From Novosphingobium fluoreni (GTDB lineage: Bacteria > Pseudomonadota > Alphaproteobacteria > Sphingomonadales > Sphingomonadaceae), in contig NZ_JACIDY010000006.1 of NCBI RefSeq assembly GCF_014196615.1, forward strand, positions 172,139 through 236,138: DNA of 64,000 nucleotides, read 5' to 3'. Shown piece by piece: positions 16,347-25,622 of the stretch; position 1 is the first letter of the stretch, and each line of letters begins with the position of its first letter. The notes beneath the pieces were generated by a model that searched no databases, had not been told where the DNA came from, and was given only the letters and a program-made list of their open reading frames with translations. The position numbers were made by a program, and so were the translations under genes.

Positions 16347-17684
16347 GTGGCCGAAACGATCGAAGCAGACGGCACGGGGCGACCGGGCATCCTGGGATCG
16401 ATCAAGCCCTATCTGGAGCGGGAATCGCTTGCGGCGTTCGCGCTGGGGCTGTCCTCCGGCTTTCCGTTCGCCATGATCGGCGCGACGCTGACCACGCGTC
16501 TGTCCCAGGACAATATCCAGAAATCCACAATCACCGCGTTCACGCTGGCGTTCCTCGTGTACAACCTGAAGTTCTTTTGGGCCTGGATCATCGACGGGGT
16601 GCGTCTGCCGGTGATCGGCGCGCTGGGGCAGCGCGTGTCGTGGATGATCGTCATCGGCGTGCTGGTGATTGCGGCGACCATTAACCTGGCTTTGGTGGAT
16701 CCCGCGGCAGACCTTCAGGCGACGGTGATCGCGGCGGTTCTCGTCGGCGCCGCCGGGGCCAGCTTCGATATCGTGATCGACGCGTACCGGATCGAAACCC
16801 TGAAGCCTTATCAGCTTGGCACAGGATCGGGCATGAGCCAGTATGGCTGGCGCGTGGGGTCAGCTGGCGCGGGCGCGCTGGCGCTGGTGCTGGCCGCGCG
16901 CAGCGGTTGGAGCGTTGCCTACATGGCCTGCGCGGTGTTCGCGCTACCGGCGATGATTACGGCCATCGTCCTTGGGGAACCCGCAAGGCGGCAAGTCGTG
17001 CTGCAACGGCGTGGCTTGAGCGAAGTATGGTCCTCCATCGTCGGCCCGTTCGTGGAGTTCTTCAGCCGCGCCGGGGCCGGTCTGGTCCTAGCCTTCATCC
17101 TGGTCCACAAGATCGGCGACACGCTGGCCAACCTGACGTTCCGGCTGCTGTTTGATGACCTTGGCTTCAGCAACGACGAAATCGCGATCTATGATGTCGG
17201 CCTGGGTTTCTGGGCCTACTTTGTCGGCATCTTCATAGGCGGGGTGGCCTATACGCGGTTGGGCTTGAAACGATCGCTGATGATTGCGCTGGTGCTGATG
17301 GCGGTGTCGAACCTCAGCTTCGCGATGCTGGCTGCGGCGGGGCATTCGAACTGGGGCATGGCGGGGTCGATCGGGTTTGAGAATGTCGCAAGCGGATTTG
17401 GCGGCGTTGTCGTCGTGGCCTACTTCTCGGCGCTGTGCGACTTGCGCTTCACCGCCTCGCAATATGCCCTGATTTCGGCGGGGGCGAGCATCATCGGCCG
17501 CTTCCTGACCGGCACCACGGCGGGCGTGATGATCGAACGCTTCGGCTACGTGAACTTCTATGTGCTGACGACCGTGCTGGCGCTTCCGGGCATCATCCTG
17601 TTCTGGTGGATGATCCGCAGCGGCTTGGTCGATGCCGCCATGGGCTCGGCTGGAGAGGTGGGTGAGGGCGATGCCAGGGATTAG
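16347..17684 (+). CDS. AmpG-like MFS permease
   Basis: A 445-residue major facilitator protein with about twelve hydrophobic segments, closest in character to AmpG, which imports anhydromuropeptides for cell-wall recycling. After a short cytoplasmic N-terminus comes PYLERESLAAFALGLSSGFPFAMIGATL, the AmpG-like first transmembrane segment. Helical hairpins containing GAAGASFDIVIDAYRIE and SGMSQYGWRVG follow. Substrate is inferred from family only; no beta-lactamase or muropeptide hydrolase gene is nearby. The frame is open from 16269 inside the divergent gene's leader, but the GTG at 16347 has AAGGG six bases upstream. Confidence 0.8.
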   Translation: MAETIEADGTGRPGILGSIKPYLERESLAAFALGLSSGFPFAMIGATLTTRLSQDNIQKSTITAFTLAFLVYNLKFFWAWIIDGVRLPVIGALGQRVSWMIVIGVLVIAATINLALVDPAADLQATVIAAVLVGAAGASFDIVIDAYRIETLKPYQLGTGSGMSQYGWRVGSAGAGALALVLAARSGWSVAYMACAVFALPAMITAIVLGEPARRQVVLQRRGLSEVWSSIVGPFVEFFSRAGAGLVLAFILVHKIGDTLANLTFRLLFDDLGFSNDEIAIYDVGLGFWAYFVGIFIGGVAYTRLGLKRSLMIALVLMAVSNLSFAMLAAAGHSNWGMAGSIGFENVASGFGGVVVVAYFSALCDLRFTASQYALISAGASIIGRFLTGTTAGVMIERFGYVNFYVLTTVLALPGIILFWWMIRSGLVDAAMGSAGEVGEGDARD

Positions 17685-17709
17685 GCGGGCTCGCGCTCTG
17701 GCTTAGCCC

Positions 17710-19005
17710 TCAATCCGGCACTTCGTGGTTGGCTTTCAGCACTTCACCCGCGAGATAGAGCGATCCGGCAATCAGCACCGGCACGCCATCCTGGGGAAGG
17801 GCCGAAAGGGCATCGCCGACGGTCGGGAAGCCTTGAGTCCTCTCGCCGAATGCACAACGCGGATGGCTTTCGTGTCCTGGCACATCCACCACAGACACGC
17901 TCGACAGACTGGACCTGAGGGGGCGGACGATCGCGTCAGCGTCCTTGTTCGCCAGCATGCCGATGATCAGATGCAGGTCCTGACCAACGAAATGTTTGGC
18001 GATAGCAATGCCCGCATCGGGGTTATGCCCCCCGTCCAGCCAGACCGCGCGCGCGCCCGCCAAGGCGGTCAGCGGACCCGCGTTCAGTCGCTGCAATCGT
18101 GCTGGCCATTCGGCGTTGGCGATGCCGTCCGCCATGGCAGTTGCCGACACGCTCACGCGATCCTGATGCCGCAGCATGGCCACGGCCAACGCGGCATTTT
18201 GCGCTTGGTGTGATCCGGCCAGCGTCGGCAGCGGCAAGGTCAGGTAGCCGTGATGATCGGAATACTCGATCACATCGACGCTGGTTGCGTCCCAGTCCCG
18301 GCCGCGCATATGCAGCGGAGCGCCCGCCGCCATCGCTGCGCGCTCGATCTCCAGGGTGGCGCCCTCCGGGTAGGACATCGTGCAAACGGGTGAGCCGGGG
18401 CGGATGATCCCCGCCTTTTCGAATGCGATACGCGCCAGGGGATCGTCTGGCGTGCCTTCTTCGGGGCGCAGCAGGAATGCTTCGTGATCGATGCCCAGCG
18501 TGGCGATCCCGACGGCGGCAGGATGCGGGATGACGTTGGTGGCATCGAACCGACCACCCAGGCCAGTCTCGATCACGCAGGCATCGGCGGGGTGCCGGGC
18601 GAACGCCAGGAACATCGCCGCCGTGGTCACTTCGAAAAAGCTGGGGCCAAGGTCTTCGCTGCGATCGAGCACTTCGGCCAGCAGCTCGGCCAGGAGGGCG
18701 TCCGAGATCAACTGCCCGCCAATCCGAATGCGCTCGTTATAGCGGACCAGATGTGGCTTGGTGGCGGTGTGGACCGTCAGGCCCTCTGCCTCGAGCATCG
18801 CCCGCAAATAGGCGCAGGTCGATCCCTTCCCATTGGTGCCTGCCACATGGAAGGCGGGCGGAATCGAGTTTTGCGGGTCGCCCAGCCTGGCCAGAATCGC
18901 GACGATCGTGTCCAGCCCAAACCGCCCCTGCGGCAGGGACAGCGCAGCGAGACGATCGAGCTGGCGTTGCACCCCGGGCGAATCCGAGCTGGCGAAATCC
19001 TTCAT
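17710..19005 (-). CDS. folC: Bifunctional dihydrofolate/folylpolyglutamate synthase
   Basis: A 431-residue Mur-ligase-family enzyme adding glutamate to dihydropteroate and folates. ATP-binding HVAGTNGKGST lies near residue 53, with the ETGLGGRFDATN motif, the GIDHEAFL segment and LDGGHNPDAG in the C-terminal domain. The ATG at 19005 is preferred to a frame opening at 19101, which would overlap trpA. It lies 22 bp after the trpA stop on the same strand, so it ends the trp operon. In many alphaproteobacteria accD sits between trpA and folC; it is absent here. Confidence 0.94.
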   Translation of the reverse strand: MKDFASSDSPGVQRQLDRLAALSLPQGRFGLDTIVAILARLGDPQNSIPPAFHVAGTNGKGSTCAYLRAMLEAEGLTVHTATKPHLVRYNERIRIGGQLISDALLAELLAEVLDRSEDLGPSFFEVTTAAMFLAFARHPADACVIETGLGGRFDATNVIPHPAAVGIATLGIDHEAFLLRPEEGTPDDPLARIAFEKAGIIRPGSPVCTMSYPEGATLEIERAAMAAGAPLHMRGRDWDATSVDVIEYSDHHGYLTLPLPTLAGSHQAQNAALAVAMLRHQDRVSVSATAMADGIANAEWPARLQRLNAGPLTALAGARAVWLDGGHNPDAGIAIAKHFVGQDLHLIIGMLANKDADAIVRPLRSSLSSVSVVDVPGHESHPRCAFGERTQGFPTVGDALSALPQDGVPVLIAGSLYLAGEVLKANHEVPD

Positions 19006-19027
19006 CGGTGCAGCGCGAGCCGCCCGA

Positions 19028-19813
19028 TCACGCCACTTCGCGGGCCGTGTGGACGGCCTGTGCGAGAGAGGCTGTAAATTCGCGGATAGCCTCCGCCGCA
19101 TTGCGCCCGTGATCGCGCACCAGCTCGACGAAAGCCGAGCCGACCACCACGCCGTCTGCTACGCGGGCGATCTTCTCCGCCTGCTCCGGCGTGCGGACGC
19201 CGAAACCCACGGCGACCGGGATATCGCTGGCCGCCTTGATCCGCGCCACGGCGTCCTCAATCGAAGACAGCGCTGCCTGTTGCATGCCGGTGATGCCCGC
19301 CACGGACACGTAGTAGAGAAAGCCGGAAGAGCCATCCAGAACGGCGGGGAGCCGTGCGGTGTCGGTCGTCGGCGTGGCAAGGCGGATCAGCGAGACGCCA
19401 TGCTCACGCAGCGCGGGCCCCAGATCGGCGTCCTCCTCGGGCGGAATGTCGACGCAGATGATGCCATCGACCCCGGCCTTGCCGCATTCCGCTGCGAACC
19501 ATTCCGGGCCGCGGATCGTCATGGGGTTGGAATAGCCCATCAGCACCAGCGGGATTTGCGGATGCCGTGCGCGGAAATCGGCCGCCATGCGGAAGATATC
19601 GGCGGTGCGCGTGCCGGCCTCCAGACTGCGGATATTGGCCTGCTGGATCGCCGGACCATCCGCCATGGGATCGGTGAACGGCATGCCCAGCTCGATCACA
19701 TCCGCTCCGCCCGCGACCAGCGCGTCGAGGTTGGCATCTGTGTCACCGTCCCCAGCCGTGATGAAGCAGACGAGGGCAGGGCCTTTGGCGAACGTGGCGG
19801 CGAACCGGCTCAC
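19028..19813 (-). CDS. trpA: Tryptophan synthase alpha subunit
   Basis: A 261-residue TIM-barrel subunit that cleaves indole-3-glycerol phosphate to indole, which is channelled to TrpB. The catalytic Glu and Asp are in [16 protein letters not shown]. The phosphate-binding GFGVRTPEQ and [10 protein letters not shown] motifs are near the C-terminus. The start ATG overlaps the trpB stop by four bases, so the alpha and beta chains are coupled for stoichiometric production. Length is normal for the family. Confidence 0.97.
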   Translation of the reverse strand: MSRFAATFAKGPALVCFITAGDGDTDANLDALVAGGADVIELGMPFTDPMADGPAIQQANIRSLEAGTRTADIFRMAADFRARHPQIPLVLMGYSNPMTIRGPEWFAAECGKAGVDGIICVDIPPEEDADLGPALREHGVSLIRLATPTTDTARLPAVLDGSSGFLYYVSVAGITGMQQAALSSIEDAVARIKAASDIPVAVGFGVRTPEQAEKIARVADGVVVGSAFVELVRDHGRNAAEAIREFTASLAQAVHTAREVA

Positions 19814-21054
19814 ATCTCGGCTCCCAGATGCTCAGCGACCGTAAAGATATCCTTGTCGCCCCGGCCAGAGACGTTGACGACCAGCAGCTTGTCCTCGTCC
19901 ATCCGCGCGGTCAAATCGCCCAAAGCGGCAAGAGCGTGGGCGCTTTCCAGCGCCGGGATGATGCCTTCCAGCCTGCAGCACAGCTGGAACGCCTCCAACG
20001 CCTGCGCGTCAGTGATCGGCACATATTTTACACGACCGCTTTCGTGCAGCCAGGAATGCTCTGGACCCAGGCCGGGATAATCCAGTCCCGCGCTGATCGA
20101 GTGGGCCTCGGTGATCTGGCCGTCCTCGTCCTGCAACAGGTAGGTGCGGTTGCCGTGGAGAATGCCGGGCTTGCCACCGGTCAAGCTGGCGGCGTGCTTG
20201 CCGCTCTCGATACCATAGCCTGCCGCCTCGACGCCGACCATCTCGACATCGGGATCGTCGAGGAACGGGTGGAACATCCCGATCGCATTGGAGCCACCAC
20301 CAACGGCGGCCAGCAGCATATCGGGCAACCGGCCCTCGGCCTCCAGCATCTGATCGCGCGTTTCCTTGCCGATCACACTCTGAAAATCGCGCACGAGTTC
20401 GGGATAAGGGTGCGGCCCGGCGGCGGTTCCGATGATGTAGAACGTGTCATTCACATTGGCGACCCAGTGTCGCAGCGCATCGTTCATCGCGTCTTTCAAC
20501 GTTTCCGCGCCGCTGGTGACGGGGCAAACTTCCGCACCCAGCAGCTTCATACGAAAGACGTTGGGCTTCTGCCGCTCCACATCCTTGGCACCCATGAAGA
20601 TCGTGCAGGGCAGACCAAAGCGCGCCGCGACCGTGGCCGTGGCCACGCCATGCTGGCCCGCGCCCGTCTCAGCGATGATCTTGGTCTTGCCCATGCGGAT
20701 GGCCAGCAGGATCTGGCCAACGCAATTGTTGATCTTGTGCGCGCCGGTGTGGTTCAGTTCCTCGCGCTTGAAGTAGATTTTCGGGCCTTTGCCATCCGGC
20801 GCCAGCGCACGGAAATGCTCGGTCATGCGGGGCGCATAGTAGAGCGGGCTTGGGCGGCCGACGAAATGCTTCAGCAGATCGTCCATCTCCGCGTGGAACG
20901 CCGGATCGGCCTGCGCCGCGCGGTATTCCTTCTCCAGATCGAGGATCAGCGGCATCAGCGTTTCGGCGACATAGCGACCGCCGAAGCGGCCGAAGTGGCC
21001 CTGATCGTCCGGCTGGTTGCGGAAGCTGTTGGCTTGCGGTGTGTGTACAGTCAT
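19810..21054 (-). CDS. trpB: Tryptophan synthase beta subunit
   Basis: A 414-residue PLP enzyme joining indole and serine to give tryptophan. The N-terminal [17 protein letters not shown] is characteristic of TrpB1. The PLP lysine is K107 in NHTGAHKIN. The phosphate-binding glycine loop is [11 protein letters not shown]. It lies 56 bp downstream of trpF and overlaps trpA. There is no leader peptide or attenuator that I can recognise in the trpF-trpB gap. TrpC/D/E are not in the window, which is usual for alphaproteobacterial split trp genes. Confidence 0.97.
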   Translation of the reverse strand: MTVHTPQANSFRNQPDDQGHFGRFGGRYVAETLMPLILDLEKEYRAAQADPAFHAEMDDLLKHFVGRPSPLYYAPRMTEHFRALAPDGKGPKIYFKREELNHTGAHKINNCVGQILLAIRMGKTKIIAETGAGQHGVATATVAARFGLPCTIFMGAKDVERQKPNVFRMKLLGAEVCPVTSGAETLKDAMNDALRHWVANVNDTFYIIGTAAGPHPYPELVRDFQSVIGKETRDQMLEAEGRLPDMLLAAVGGGSNAIGMFHPFLDDPDVEMVGVEAAGYGIESGKHAASLTGGKPGILHGNRTYLLQDEDGQITEAHSISAGLDYPGLGPEHSWLHESGRVKYVPITDAQALEAFQLCCRLEGIIPALESAHALAALGDLTARMDEDKLLVVNVSGRGDKDIFTVAEHLGAEM

Positions 21055-21110
21055 CGTGACATGCGCCTAAGCCAATGCCGCGCGCGAGTCCACGATCCGA
21101 AGGGGCTAAT

Positions 21111-21761
21111 TCACGAAGGTGAGGCGGCCCTCACTGTGTTGCAGAACGATGCGATCAGCGCTTCGTCCTTGACGCCGGGTGCACTCTCGACCCCAGAGGA
21201 GGTGTCCACCAGAGGGGTGCCCGTCAGCCGGATGGCCTCCGCTACGTTGCCCGGGGTGAGCCCGCCGGCTAGCCCCCAGGCCAGCGGGCCTTTCCAATGG
21301 GCAATCAGTGACCAGTCGAAGCTGAGGCCCATGCCGCCGGGCAGCGTCCCTGCGGGCGTCTTCGCATCGAACAGGATCAGGTCAGCCGCGCCGGTGTAGG
21401 TCAGCGCGCGCGCCACGTCGTGTGGGCCGGTAACGGAAATGGCCTTCCATACCGGTAGGCCAAACCGGGCACGCAATTGCGCCGCGCGTTCGGGGGTTTC
21501 GGCACCGTGCAATTGTAGCGCTGTCAGCTTGGCCGTGCGCACGGCCTCGCCCAGCACAGCATCATCTGCATCGACGAACAGGCCCACTTTGCCGATTCGC
21601 CCGTCTGCCCGCGCCCCCAGCGCGACCGCATCGGCCAGAGCAACATGGCGGGGGCTTTTCGGAAAAAACACGAAGCCGACATGATCCGCCCGCGCCTTGA
21701 TCGCGGCGTCGAGCGAGGCCGGCGTGTTGATGCCGCAAATCTTGATAGCAGGAGAGGACAT
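21111..21761 (-). CDS. trpF: Phosphoribosylanthranilate isomerase
   Basis: A 216-residue TIM barrel that performs the Amadori rearrangement of phosphoribosylanthranilate. Near the start, IKICGINTP carries the catalytic Cys. The catalytic Asp lies in LFDAKTP, and the C-terminus has the phosphate-binding LAGGLTPGNVAEAI and DTSSGVESAPGVKD. It is the first gene of the leftward trpF-trpB-trpA-folC run. The upstream SIMPL gene is separated by a GC-rich hairpin. Confidence 0.96.
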   Translation of the reverse strand: MSSPAIKICGINTPASLDAAIKARADHVGFVFFPKSPRHVALADAVALGARADGRIGKVGLFVDADDAVLGEAVRTAKLTALQLHGAETPERAAQLRARFGLPVWKAISVTGPHDVARALTYTGAADLILFDAKTPAGTLPGGMGLSFDWSLIAHWKGPLAWGLAGGLTPGNVAEAIRLTGTPLVDTSSGVESAPGVKDEALIASFCNTVRAASPS

Positions 21762-21821
21762 GCCGGTGCTATTTCACGAGCATGTGCCGGTTGGCAATGG
21801 TCAGCCCGGCAATGATCATGT

Positions 21822-21853
21822 CCCCTCTGCCCGTGAACGCCACGGGAGAGGGG
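21822..21853 (-). terminator. GC-rich hairpin after the SIMPL gene
   Basis: CCCCTC (21822-21827) and CCCGTG (21830-21835) pair with CACGGG (21841-21846) and GAGGGG (21848-21853). It lies eight bases after the SIMPL stop. It has no T-tract and resembles the palindrome at 45811-45832, so it could be a REP-like repeat serving as a terminator. Confidence 0.5.
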
Positions 21854-21860
21854 CGTTAGA

Positions 21861-22613
21861 TCAGGCAGCCAGTTCGAATTGAACGGTCACGTTGACCTTC
21901 GTTTCCAGCTCACCGCTCATCACCGGCGGGGCAGGCGCGCGCTGCGCCGATGCCGTCATGATCCGGTCATACATGACGGGCTGGGGGGTATAGCTGCCGC
22001 TCTCGCTGATCGAGACGATGCCCACCACGCGAAGGCCTGCAGCACTTGCGTAAAGCTGCGCGCGCTGACGCGCCATCTTGATCGCCTGATTGCGCGCCTC
22101 GTCCATCGCCGTGTCCGGCGTGGAAAGCATGAAGTTGGGGCCGTTCACCTGGTTTGCGCCAGCCGTGACCAGGGCATCAATCACCTTGCCATAATCGTCC
22201 AGCTTACGCTGCTTGACCGAAACCTGATTGACGGCCTGATACGCGACGATGCGCTGCGGCTGATCTTCCACCGAACCGTCGGGCAGGCGGCGCGGCGGCG
22301 CATAGACCGGGTTGAGGCTAAGATTGCTGGTCTGGATATCGCGATCGGCAATGCCCGCACGCTTCAGCGCAGTTACGACCTGGGTCATCTTTCGCGAATT
22401 TTCCGCAAGCGCGGCGCTGGCGGTATCGCCTTGGGTAGTGACGCCCGAGTTGAACATGGCCAGATCTGGCTGTTGCGTGGAGGAACCCTCCGCATTCACC
22501 GTCAGCAAGGTATGGCCCGCCGTGATCGTGGGCACCGGGGAGGCCACCTGCGCGATAGCCGGTGTGGTCAGGGCAGCCAGGGCGGCGGCGGCGGCGAACG
22601 TCAGGGTCTTCAT
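21861..22613 (-). CDS. SIMPL (DUF541) domain protein, exported
   Basis: A 250-residue periplasmic protein of the SIMPL/DUF541 family (E. coli YggE relatives, linked to oxidative stress defence, biochemical role unsettled). The signal peptide MKTLTFAAAAALAALTTPAIA is clear. The mature domain opens with the family's TVNAEGSSTQQPDLAMFNSGVTTQGDTA and later has YQAVNQVSVKQRKLDDYGKVIDALV and the AxxxAxxKAxxxA-like ARNQAIKMARQRAQLYASAAG. The ATG has GGAG upstream at long spacing (11). It follows pyrF by 110 bp on the same strand. Confidence 0.88.
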   Translation of the reverse strand: MKTLTFAAAAALAALTTPAIAQVASPVPTITAGHTLLTVNAEGSSTQQPDLAMFNSGVTTQGDTASAALAENSRKMTQVVTALKRAGIADRDIQTSNLSLNPVYAPPRRLPDGSVEDQPQRIVAYQAVNQVSVKQRKLDDYGKVIDALVTAGANQVNGPNFMLSTPDTAMDEARNQAIKMARQRAQLYASAAGLRVVGIVSISESGSYTPQPVMYDRIMTASAQRAPAPPVMSGELETKVNVTVQFELAA

Positions 22614-22723
22614 TGTCGTGTTAACTCCATCCTGTGCTGCCGAACGAACTGCGGTGAACTAGGTTTCTTGAGGCTGAACCTGATTGACAAAGATGAAGTG
22701 AGGCCGCCGCGCGACGAGCGGCT

Positions 22724-23404
22724 TTATAGCGTACCCTCGATCGCGCGAGCTGCCGCCAGGGGATCTTCCGCGCGGCTGATTGGGCGGCCGATCACCAGCA
22801 CCGAGGCACCGGCATCGCGTGCCTCCCGCGGGGTGACGGTGCGCTTTTGATCACCCTTGCTCTTGCCATCGTCCGGGCGCAGGCCGGGCACGACGAAATA
22901 ACCGTCTTTCCACTGGCGGCGAACCGCGCCGACCTCTTGCCCCGAGCAGACGATGCCATCCAAACCGGCGGAATGCGCCAAGTCGGCCAGGCGAAGGGCG
23001 TGATCGTGAGCGCTTTCGCCGATCCCCATCGTAGACAAATCGCCCTCATCGAGGCTGGTCAACACCGTCACCGCGACGACCTTGCAGTTTTCGCCTGCTG
23101 CGGCCTTCGCATCCTCCATCATCGCACGCCCGCCCGAGGCGTGGACGGTGACGATCGCCGGTTCGAGCACGTGGATGGACTGCATCGCCGCCGCCACGGT
23201 GTTCGGGATATCGTGCAGCTTCAGGTCCAGGAAAATCGGCAGCCCGACCTTGTGCATCTGCAGCACTCCATGGTGCCCATGCGCGCAGAAGAACTCCAAC
23301 CCTAGCTTGATGCCCCCGATATGCCCCGCCACCTTGCGTGCAAGCGCTTCGGCGGCATCGAGACGTGGCAGGTCGAGGGCAAGATAGACGGGGTTGTGGT
23401 TCAT
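22724..23404 (-). CDS. pyrF: Orotidine 5'-phosphate decarboxylase
   Basis: A 226-residue enzyme of pyrimidine synthesis converting OMP to UMP. LDLPRLDAAEAL near the start and the charged catalytic network FLDLKLHDIPNTVAAAM (Lys-x-x-x-D type) are present, along with the C-terminal phosphate-binding VIGRPISRAEDPLAAARAI. The ATG at 23404 is used; an in-frame TTG directly before it could also initiate. It follows the LapA-domain gene by 26 bp, suggesting co-transcription. Confidence 0.95.
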   Translation of the reverse strand: MNHNPVYLALDLPRLDAAEALARKVAGHIGGIKLGLEFFCAHGHHGVLQMHKVGLPIFLDLKLHDIPNTVAAAMQSIHVLEPAIVTVHASGGRAMMEDAKAAAGENCKVVAVTVLTSLDEGDLSTMGIGESAHDHALRLADLAHSAGLDGIVCSGQEVGAVRRQWKDGYFVVPGLRPDDGKSKGDQKRTVTPREARDAGASVLVIGRPISRAEDPLAAARAIEGTL

Positions 23405-23430
23405 CAAGGTCTTTCAGGCGCCGCTAGGGC

Positions 23431-23802
23431 TCAAACGTCGGGGGGAAGCGTACCGGACCGATCGAACGGCGTGACGACGACCTGCTCCGACGTGGTCGCA
23501 GGTGCGTTGCTGGTGACCACCGGCGTGCTGGTAGCCGGCGTGCTTGTGGCCGCGACGGTGTTCTCAAGCGAATTGATGCGACGCTTCAGGCGCCAGCGGC
23601 CGGCACGATGGATCAGCCACATCGGGGCAGCGCCAAGCAGGAAGAACACCAGGGCGACGACACCCACCGGCCATTGGAAGTGGACATACTTCCCATCAGC
23701 CAAAGGCCAGAAATTCACCGGTACCGCGGTCCAGTTGATCGCAATGAAGGCGACAAGGATGGCGGTAATGATAACCCACAGGATAGTGCGGATGATCTGC
23801 AT
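23431..23802 (-). CDS. LapA (DUF1049) domain membrane protein
   Basis: A 123-residue inner-membrane protein with two transmembrane segments (about residues 5-25 and 45-65), flanking a short loop with FWPLADGKYVHFQWP. It ends in a Thr/Ser/Pro-rich tail. The fold is that of LapA, which in E. coli helps regulate lipopolysaccharide assembly through LapB/FtsH; that function is uncertain in alphaproteobacteria. GGAGG lies eight to nine bases before the ATG. In related genomes the gene commonly follows ihfB, but purB precedes it here. Confidence 0.82.
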   Translation of the reverse strand: MQIIRTILWVIITAILVAFIAINWTAVPVNFWPLADGKYVHFQWPVGVVALVFFLLGAAPMWLIHRAGRWRLKRRINSLENTVAATSTPATSTPVVTSNAPATTSEQVVVTPFDRSGTLPPDV

Positions 23803-23914
23803 GACTTTGCTCCCTCCCGCCGTGTTGGCGGCGATGCTAGGCTCGAAATTACCGTGTGAAAAGCCTCAAGTTCAGGTTTGATCCTGACCGGGCTCTCACA
23901 GGCTGTCGAGAAAG

Positions 23915-25231
23915 TCAGGCAGCGGCGAAGACCCTTTCGAAAATCCGGTCGACTTCCTTGAAGTGGTAATCGAGGTTGAACTTCTCCTCGATCGTCGCAG
24001 CCGGCAGGGCGGCGCTGACTTCCGGGTCGGCCTTGAGCAATTCCAGCAACGAAAGCTGGCCGTCCGATTCCCACACCTTCATCGCGTTGCGCTGCACCAG
24101 GCGATAGGATTCGTCGCGGCTGAGGCCCGCCTGCGTCAAGGCCAGCAACACCCGCTGCGAGTGGACGAGGCCGCCCATGCGATCGAGGTTCTTCTGCATC
24201 CGCTCGGGATAGATCAGCAGCTTGTCGATCACGCCGGTGAGGCGCGCGAGCGCAAAATCCAGCGTGATCGTCGCGTCGGGGCCGATGAAGCGCTCAACGG
24301 ACGAGTGCGAGATATCACGCTCATGCCACAGCGCCACGTTCTCCATGGCCGGCAGCGCGTATGAGCGGATCATGCGGGCCTGGCCGGTGAGGTTTTCGGT
24401 CAAAACCGGGTTGCGCTTATGCGGCATCGCGCTGGAGCCCTTCTGGCCCGGCGAGAAATACTCCTCCGCCTCAAGCACTTCGGTCCGCTGCAAGTGGCGG
24501 ACTTCGATGGCCAGACGTTCGATGGAACTCGCGATCACGGCCAGCACCGCAAAGAACATGGCGTGGCGATCGCGCGGGATAACCTGGGTGGAGATGGGTT
24601 CCACCTCAAGCCCCAGCTTTTCCGCCACATACTCCTCCACCGAAGGATCGACATTGGCGAAGGTACCGACGGCGCCGGAAATCGCGCACGTCGCGATCTC
24701 CTCGCGCGCGGCGACCAGACGCTTACGGCAGCGGGCGAACTCGGCATAAGCCTGCGCCAGCTTGAGCCCGAACGTGACCGGCTCGGCGTGAATGCCGTGG
24801 CTGCGCCCGATCGTGGGCGTGTATTTATGCTCCTCAGCACGGCGCTTGATCGCGGCGAGCAGGGCATCGAGATCTTCCAGCAGAATGTTGCTGGCGCGGA
24901 CCAGCTGTACGTTCAGCGTCGTATCCAGCACGTCGGAGCTGGTCATGCCCTGGTGCATGAAGCGCGCTTCGGGGCCAACCTGCTGCGCCACCCAGTCAAG
25001 GAATGCGATCACGTCGTGCTTGGTCACTGCCTCGATCGCGTCGATCGCAGCCACGTCGATCGTGGGGTTGGTGGCCCACCAGTCCCACAAAGCCTTACCG
25101 GCGCTTTCGGGCACGACGCCGAGCTCGCCCATCTTCACGGCGGCGTGCGCCTCGATCTCGAACCAGATGCGGTAGCGAGCTTCCGGTTCCCAGATCGCGG
25201 TCATCGCGGGGCGGGCGTAGCGGGGGACCAT
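23915..25231 (-). CDS. purB: Adenylosuccinate lyase
   Basis: A 438-residue fumarase-superfamily enzyme acting twice in purine synthesis, on SAICAR and on adenylosuccinate. The start MVPRYARPAMTAIW is typical. The signature GSSAMPHKRNP lies near residue 265. The catalytic His segments are TSSDVLDTT and GRSHGIHAEP. GGAG lies six bases before the ATG. It is transcribed leftward ahead of lapA-pyrF (112-bp gap). Confidence 0.96.
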   Translation of the reverse strand: MVPRYARPAMTAIWEPEARYRIWFEIEAHAAVKMGELGVVPESAGKALWDWWATNPTIDVAAIDAIEAVTKHDVIAFLDWVAQQVGPEARFMHQGMTSSDVLDTTLNVQLVRASNILLEDLDALLAAIKRRAEEHKYTPTIGRSHGIHAEPVTFGLKLAQAYAEFARCRKRLVAAREEIATCAISGAVGTFANVDPSVEEYVAEKLGLEVEPISTQVIPRDRHAMFFAVLAVIASSIERLAIEVRHLQRTEVLEAEEYFSPGQKGSSAMPHKRNPVLTENLTGQARMIRSYALPAMENVALWHERDISHSSVERFIGPDATITLDFALARLTGVIDKLLIYPERMQKNLDRMGGLVHSQRVLLALTQAGLSRDESYRLVQRNAMKVWESDGQLSLLELLKADPEVSAALPAATIEEKFNLDYHFKEVDRIFERVFAAA

Positions 25232-25307
25232 GGCGAACTCCTATGACTGGCGCCCGTGCCGCTAGGGGGAGCAGGCCCGCTTGGCAACCCGCAGACAGCC
25301 TGAACCC

Positions 25308-25583
25308 TCAGCTTTCGCCGGGCGCGCGCGCCTTGATGGCCAGCGCGTGGACACGTTGGCCGGGGATATCACCCAGCGCTGCGTTCACCATGCGCTGGCG
25401 CTGAAGGCGGGAGGCACCCGCAAAAGCTGCGCTTTCGATTCCGATGTTGAAGTGCGATTCGCCGCTTCCGTCATCGCCGGCGTGGCCACGATGGTTGGCG
25501 GTATCGTTGATGATATCGAGGTGGGTGGGTGCGAAGGCGTCGGTCAACAGCCTGTGCATTTCCTGAGCAATTGGTCCATTCAT
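25308..25583 (-). CDS. BolA family protein
   Basis: A 91-residue BolA-like protein. These small proteins partner monothiol glutaredoxins in iron-sulfur cluster trafficking or act as regulators. The segment THLDIINDTANHRGHAG with conserved histidines and SHFNIGIESAAFAGASRLQRQRMVNAALG followed by RVHALAIKA matches the family end to end. The frame also has an ATG at 25592; the ATG at 25583 (MNGPIAQEM) gives the usual length. It is divergent from a J-domain gene, with 39 bp between the starts, an arrangement widespread in alphaproteobacteria. Confidence 0.9.
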   Translation of the reverse strand: MNGPIAQEMHRLLTDAFAPTHLDIINDTANHRGHAGDDGSGESHFNIGIESAAFAGASRLQRQRMVNAALGDIPGQRVHALAIKARAPGES

Positions 25584-25622
25584 GACTTCCATTTAGGGCA
25601 AGCCGCTCCCATCTGAAACCCG

